Assembly: GCA_002299135.1 (NCBI GenBank)
Contig: DBNM01000143.1
Coordinates: 1-10,098, forward strand
Source of the DNA: Candidatus Neomicrothrix sp. UBA672
Lineage (GTDB): Bacteria > Actinomycetota > Acidimicrobiia > Acidimicrobiales > MedAcidi-G1
Direction: 5' to 3'
DNA: 10,098 nucleotides
Position numbers and translations under genes: made by a program. Under the pieces are notes generated by a model. That model saw only the letters and a program-made list of their open reading frames with translations, had not been told where the DNA came from and did not search any database. Shown here piece after piece: positions 6,377 to 10,098 of this stretch (within the stretch, counting starts at the first letter, position 1; each line of letters starts with the position of its first letter).

Positions 6377-7093
6377 CTAGAACAAGGATCTTATTAACAG
6401 CGTAATTGCAGCTGTGCCAGATAAGAGATAAATGCCAGTCGTTAGCCATTCATGATCAAGTTTTTTTCTAAGAGGGCCTGATATGGCCATTCCTACCATG
6501 ACCGAGGGAAGAAGGTAGACACTTGTAAGTAAATCCCCTGAATCAAAGTTTCCTGTTAAAGCAAGGGCACTTATAGATATGACAGTTCCTATCAAGAAGT
6601 AAGGGGAGAGAGTGGCTCTAAGAACAGATCCGGACACATCATGGTAAAGCAATGCAATTGGAGGTCCTCCAACGCCGACTGATGTGCCCATAAAACCACT
6701 CACGCATCCACCAAGCATTAGATTTTTTTGTGATCTTTCGAATTTCAAGCCACTTAATTTAAGGGCAATGGCAAAAAGCAGAAGAGAGCCAAAAAGTACT
6801 CCGATTCTTTCTTCGGCTACGACACTAAGAGCCAGTACAGCTAAGGCGATTCCTGGAAGCCTTCCTATCACGGTCCATGTCAGACCATATTTGTCGGTAT
6901 TACCTTTTTCCCGAAGCGTAAAAAAACCTGAGAGTATGGGGTTTATCAAAAGTACGGGTCCTGGAACAAAATCTGGGTTAATTAGAGCGAGAATTGGTAC
7001 AGCCAAAAGATTTGCTCCAAATCCTAAAACGCCTTGAAGGGTGCAACCAACCGCATAAACAAAGCATCCAGCAAGTATTTCAAAAAGACTCAT
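6377..7093 (-). CDS. TauE/SafE (TSUP) family membrane permease
   Basis: This 238-residue, highly hydrophobic inner-membrane protein has about eight predicted transmembrane helices in two related halves. The TSUP hallmarks are visible: QGVLGFGANLLAVP (20-33) at the start of the first half, and GGCVSGFMGTSVGVGGPPIALL (128-149) at the start of the second. The family moves small anions, often sulfur compounds such as sulfite, sulfonates or thiosulfate, or exports sulfoacetate; the substrate here is unknown. The ATG at 7093 shares ATGA with the stop of the exporter gene, with GGAG at 7105-7108. A partnership with the next-door lone ABC ATPase is possible but would be unusual, since TSUP permeases are normally secondary transporters. 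Confidence 0.92.
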   Translation of the reverse strand: MSLFEILAGCFVYAVGCTLQGVLGFGANLLAVPILALINPDFVPGPVLLINPILSGFFTLREKGNTDKYGLTWTVIGRLPGIALAVLALSVVAEERIGVLFGSLLLFAIALKLSGLKFERSQKNLMLGGCVSGFMGTSVGVGGPPIALLYHDVSGSVLRATLSPYFLIGTVISISALALTGNFDSGDLLTSVYLLPSVMVGMAISGPLRKKLDHEWLTTGIYLLSGTAAITLLIRSLF

Positions 7094-9018
7094 TGCGGAT
7101 CAAACTCCATTCCGCCTTGTTGGGCCCAAGTTTCATACATCGTTGCATACTTTCCATTCAGTCGGACTAATTCCTCATGAGTGCCTATCTCAAGTATTGA
7201 ACCATTATCTACCACTGCTATGCGATCCGCTCTCATAGCAGTGGCGATTCTGTGAGCAACAATTATTGAGGTGCGATCTTCAAGCAAGTTGTCGAGAGCT
7301 TTTTCGATTGAAGATTCAGAGAGTAAATCTAGATTCGAGGTGGCCTCATCGAGGATTAGAAGCCGAGGTTGACATAAAAAAGCCCGAGCAAGAGCAAGAA
7401 GCTGGCGTTCACCCGCCGAAAGGGAAGCACCCCTCTCATGAATAGCACTGTCGACTCCGTTAGGAAGGCGACTTATTAGATCTGTTAGACCGACCGCATC
7501 GCAAGCTTTCTCAATATCTTTTTCGTTAGCGTCAGGACGGGCAAAAATAACGTTTTCTTTGATGCTTCCATTGAAAAGAAATGGTTCTTGTGGAACTACC
7601 GCAATTTGCTTTCTTAGTGATTCCAGTTGCACATCTCGCAAGTCATAACCGTCGACTAATATTTCCCCTTTGTCAGGGTCGTAAAAACGGGAAATAAGTT
7701 TTGCAATAGTCGACTTTCCAGCACCAGTTGGACCCACTAAAGCGAGAACTTCCCCAGATTGAACCATCAGACTCACATCTTTTAAGACGGGTTTATTAAT
7801 TTCATAACTGAAGTCAATTGATTTCAATTCAACATGCCCAACAACTTTTGGCATCTTTACAGCTTCGTTTTTCTCAGGGACAGTAGGTGCAGTTGAAAGA
7901 AGTCCACGAAGTTTTTCGATTGAAGCACTACCTTGCTGGTACTGATTGTATAACTGAACGAGACTTTGAATTGGAGCAAAGAAAGAAGTAAGAAACAATA
8001 TAAAAGCAGTTAATTCACCGATACTCAGATCGCCGTTGAGAACCATTCTTCCGCCAATGAGTAAAACTATTGCCTGAGTGACAATCCCTACTGCTTCCGT
8101 TCCAGGTCCAAAGATGGCCTGAGCTCGACCTGTGAAAACATTTGCTTCAAAATGGGCGACAGTTATCTCATCGTGTAGTTTCGACCGGTTTTTACGTTGG
8201 TTGAATGCGGTTATCACACGCATACCAGCAAGACTTTCTGAAAGATTTGAAAGAATTTCAGCAATTTTGTCTCGAACATTTAAATATCCGAAAATAGAAA
8301 CCTTTCTAAACCAAAGAGTTAAAAGGATATTGATCGGAACCACCAAAAGAAGAGTGATAAACGCGAGATATGGATTAAGGACTATTAAATAAATCGTAAT
8401 TACAAGCAATGTCACTATTTGAACCGCAAAATTTACTAATCCTTCCTGAAAAAGAACAGTTAAAGATTCGATATCACTAGTCATTCGAGTCATCAAGACA
8501 CCAGCTTTTTCATTAGTAAAAAAGCTAAATGACTGCCTTTGTAAATGACTGAAAACCCGTATCCGTAACTTGTAAACAAGTTTTTCGCCTAGTCTTCCTG
8601 TGAAAGATGTTCGAGCGAAAGAAATTCCTGCGGATAGTGCTATTGAAATCACATAGCAAATGCAGGTTGCTATTAGGACTTGCGTATTTTTACTCGCGAC
8701 ACCATCGTCTATCGCAATTTGTGTTAACAGAGGTCCCAGATGCTGAAGTCCTGATTCAAGCACTACTAGAAGAAGGGCAAAACAGAGCATGAGACTGTGT
8801 GATGAAAGGAATGTCTTGAGTGTGAAAGGTGAACGGTCCCATTTGCTATGTGAAAAAGAAATCTGTGGATCAGGATGTTCAGGTTCCTTCTCTGTAACTT
8901 TTTCGATTCTTTCATGAAAGTCATCAGGCAACTCCGCGAAAGGTAGACCTGCTTCAGCATTTGCCTGAACTGAGGAAGGTCCAATCGAGAAACCTCCCAT
9001 GCCGCCACCAAAACCCAT
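7090..9018 (-). CDS. ABC exporter half-transporter, catalytic Walker B subunit of a heterodimer
   Basis: This 642-residue protein is a fused membrane-ATPase half-transporter (MsbA/YheH type). A cytosolic leader of about 70 residues starts with a Gly/Met-rich run (residues 1-9) and continues charged and Pro-rich (EKEPEHPDP, 43-51). Six transmembrane helices lie roughly at 75-95, 112-134, 195-213, 217-236, 305-323 and 334-350. The ATPase has Walker A GPTGAGKST (429-437), Q-loop Gln477, signature LSAGE (533-537), Walker B LLILDE with catalytic Glu558, and H589. Walker A and B are canonical, but the signature differs from LSGGQ at two positions, which is typical of one partner in heterodimeric exporters. 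It starts 3 nt after the other half-transporter. GGGAGG at 9030-9035, 11 nt upstream, sets the start. It probably exports a lipid, peptide or drug-like compound; the substrate is unknown. The long leader seems characteristic of actinobacterial relatives as I recall. Confidence 0.95.
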   Translation of the reverse strand: MGFGGGMGGFSIGPSSVQANAEAGLPFAELPDDFHERIEKVTEKEPEHPDPQISFSHSKWDRSPFTLKTFLSSHSLMLCFALLLVVLESGLQHLGPLLTQIAIDDGVASKNTQVLIATCICYVISIALSAGISFARTSFTGRLGEKLVYKLRIRVFSHLQRQSFSFFTNEKAGVLMTRMTSDIESLTVLFQEGLVNFAVQIVTLLVITIYLIVLNPYLAFITLLLVVPINILLTLWFRKVSIFGYLNVRDKIAEILSNLSESLAGMRVITAFNQRKNRSKLHDEITVAHFEANVFTGRAQAIFGPGTEAVGIVTQAIVLLIGGRMVLNGDLSIGELTAFILFLTSFFAPIQSLVQLYNQYQQGSASIEKLRGLLSTAPTVPEKNEAVKMPKVVGHVELKSIDFSYEINKPVLKDVSLMVQSGEVLALVGPTGAGKSTIAKLISRFYDPDKGEILVDGYDLRDVQLESLRKQIAVVPQEPFLFNGSIKENVIFARPDANEKDIEKACDAVGLTDLISRLPNGVDSAIHERGASLSAGERQLLALARAFLCQPRLLILDEATSNLDLLSESSIEKALDNLLEDRTSIIVAHRIATAMRADRIAVVDNGSILEIGTHEELVRLNGKYATMYETWAQQGGMEFDPQ

Positions 9019-9021
9019 TTT

Positions 9022-10098
9022 CTACTTAGCCTCCCGTGTCAGACCTGAAGACAATATTGACTCATATTCGGGCGAATTTTTTAAGAGGTATTCATGAGTT
9101 CCTTCGACTTTCACTTTTCCGGCTTCCATCAAAATGACCCTGTCAGCCAAACTGATTGTCGAGAGCCTGTGAGCTATAACTAACGTTGTTCGGTTTTGTA
9201 AAAGTTTTTTTAAGGAAGTGTGAATCAAGGATTCTGTTTCCACATCAATGGAACTGGTTGAGTCATCCAATACAAGGATCTTGGGGTTCGACAAAAGTGT
9301 TCTAGCCAGAACTACTCTTTGTCGTTGCCCTCCTGAAAGCGTGTAACCACGTTCACCCACAACTTCTTCGTATCCATTTTCAAGATGATTAATGAAATTA
9401 TCTGCCTGAGCTGCTTTAGCGGCATCGATTATTTCACTCTCTTTTGCATCAGGTTTACCGAAGGCAATGTTGTTTCTGATTGAGTCGGAGAATAAAAACG
9501 GTTCATCAGGGATCACATTTATATGTGTTCTAAGATCTTCGAGCAATAAGTCTCTTATATCTGTGCCGTCCAAGAGAATAGATCCACCGCTTACGTCATA
9601 GAACCTAGGCAACAGTCGAGCAACGGTTGACTTTCCGCATCCGGTTCGTCCAACTAAAGCTATTGTTTCACCTGCCTTTATCTCAAGATTGAAGTCATCC
9701 AAAACAATGGGGTTTTCGTCATTTGGATAGGAAAATGAAACATTCCTGAAGCTGAGGTTGCCTGCAGGGGAGACAATTCTTTTCGCTGAAGGTTTATCTA
9801 CCACGCCAGGTTCTTCATCAAGGATTTCAAAAATACGTAATGATGAAGCAGCGGCTCTTTGGGTCTGGAGTAGAACGAACCCTAACATTCTGAACGGAAC
9901 AGAGATTATTATTACGTAACTACTAAAAGCTATAAGGGCACCAATACCGATTCTGTCATTTATAGAAAGCCAACCTCCATACATTAAAATTCCTGCCATA
10001 CCTAAACGGGGAAGAGACTCTATTAAGGGGTTAAAACGTGCTCTTGCGTCAACGAGGGCAGTCGAAGACCAACGTAAACGTTGAGCCATTTGAGCCAG
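9022..10098 (-). CDS. ABC exporter half-transporter, degenerate-site subunit (5' end outside window)
   Basis: Only the C-terminal 358 codons lie in the window; the frame stays open to the edge, so about 220-240 N-terminal residues with TM1-4 are missing. Numbering below starts at the Met at 10089, which is an internal Met and not the start. What remains is TM5-TM6 (about 24-68) and a full ATPase: Walker A GRTGCGKST (147-155), an Asp195 where the Q-loop Gln is expected (IPDEPFLF), a canonical signature LSGGQ (251-255), Walker B ILVLDD with Asp276 in place of the catalytic Glu, D-loop SSID (279-282) and switch His307. The Glu-to-Asp change marks the degenerate-site partner of heterodimeric exporters such as TM287/288, BmrCD and LmrCD. 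It pairs with the downstream half-transporter, whose gene begins 3 nt after this stop. Confidence 0.93.
   Translation of the reverse strand: MAQMAQRLRWSSTALVDARARFNPLIESLPRLGMAGILMYGGWLSINDRIGIGALIAFSSYVIIISVPFRMLGFVLLQTQRAAASSLRIFEILDEEPGVVDKPSAKRIVSPAGNLSFRNVSFSYPNDENPIVLDDFNLEIKAGETIALVGRTGCGKSTVARLLPRFYDVSGGSILLDGTDIRDLLLEDLRTHINVIPDEPFLFSDSIRNNIAFGKPDAKESEIIDAAKAAQADNFINHLENGYEEVVGERGYTLSGGQRQRVVLARTLLSNPKILVLDDSTSSIDVETESLIHTSLKKLLQNRTTLVIAHRLSTISLADRVILMEAGKVKVEGTHEYLLKNSPEYESILSSGLTREAK
9030..9035 (-). promoter_or_regulatory. Shine-Dalgarno for the 642-residue exporter gene
   Basis: The minus strand reads GGGAGG inside the last codons of the upstream half-transporter, 11 nt before the ATG at 9018. 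The spacing is a little long. It supports the Gly-rich start over an internal Met and suggests coupled translation of the two subunits. Confidence 0.65.

Noticed and set aside
6684..7037. Plus-strand open frame of 117 codons opposite the TSUP gene
   Set aside because: It is antisense to a clear membrane-protein gene, has a low-complexity Ser/Pro/Arg-rich translation and no family resemblance.
7809..7826. 18-nt near-palindrome TGAAGTCAATTGATTTCA in the exporter gene
   Set aside because: It has one mismatched pair, no loop and an AT-rich core within coding sequence, so chance is a fair explanation.
8766..9011. Second minus-strand frame within the exporter leader
   Set aside because: It overlaps the 642-aa gene in another frame. 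The long frame has a GGGAGG site and continues into recognised membrane helices, so this one is a shadow.
9022..10098. Exporter subunit as a truncated pseudogene
   Set aside because: The missing N-terminus is explained by the window edge: the frame is open to the last base and the ATPase domain is complete.

Overview
The window shows a tightly packed bacterial chromosome segment. Nine genes run on the minus strand and one orphan gene sits on the plus strand at the left edge. The DNA is moderately AT-rich (by eye about 40-45% G+C, not computed). There are no RNA genes, CRISPR arrays or insertion sequences, and no gene-free stretch longer than about 100 bases. Two genes suggest a relative of Actinobacteria, possibly a low-G+C marine or Acidimicrobiia-like lineage. 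One is a stand-alone ABC ATPase of the YlmA type (5575-6366). The other is an ABC exporter subunit with a Gly-rich leader and a charged Pro-rich N-terminus (7090-9018). This placement is inferred from remembered family resemblance and is not firm.

Right block, read right to left from 10098 to 4949: two ABC exporter half-transporters form an asymmetric heterodimer. They are followed by a TauE/SafE-type membrane permease, the lone cytoplasmic ABC ATPase and thiamine pyrophosphokinase. The junctions are a 3-nt gap, an ATGA overlap, a 10-nt gap and another ATGA overlap, so this reads as one operon. The first exporter gene is cut by the window edge.

A 100-nt spacer (4849-4948) separates the two minus-strand blocks. 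It is the only real intergenic gap on that strand. It holds a small inverted repeat that overlaps a weak promoter-like sequence.

Left block, read right to left from 4848 to 644: a 568-residue protein of unknown function, an M19 (renal-dipeptidase-like) protein that has lost half of the classical metal site, a small 176-residue DUF3726-like protein, and a malate/L-lactate dehydrogenase (Ldh_2) family oxidoreductase. The first three genes are translationally coupled by a 1-nt and an 8-nt overlap, and Ldh_2 follows after 35 nt. This cassette looks like a dedicated metabolic module, perhaps for an unusual amino-acid or imino-acid derivative. It is the best candidate here for an undescribed pathway.

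At the left edge, a convergent plus-strand gene (25-624) encodes a basic, probably winged-helix protein of unknown role. Two structural surprises sit outside normal annotation: a perfect 14-bp inverted repeat inside the 568-residue gene (3747-3779), and the matched degenerate nucleotide-binding site of the ABC exporter pair.
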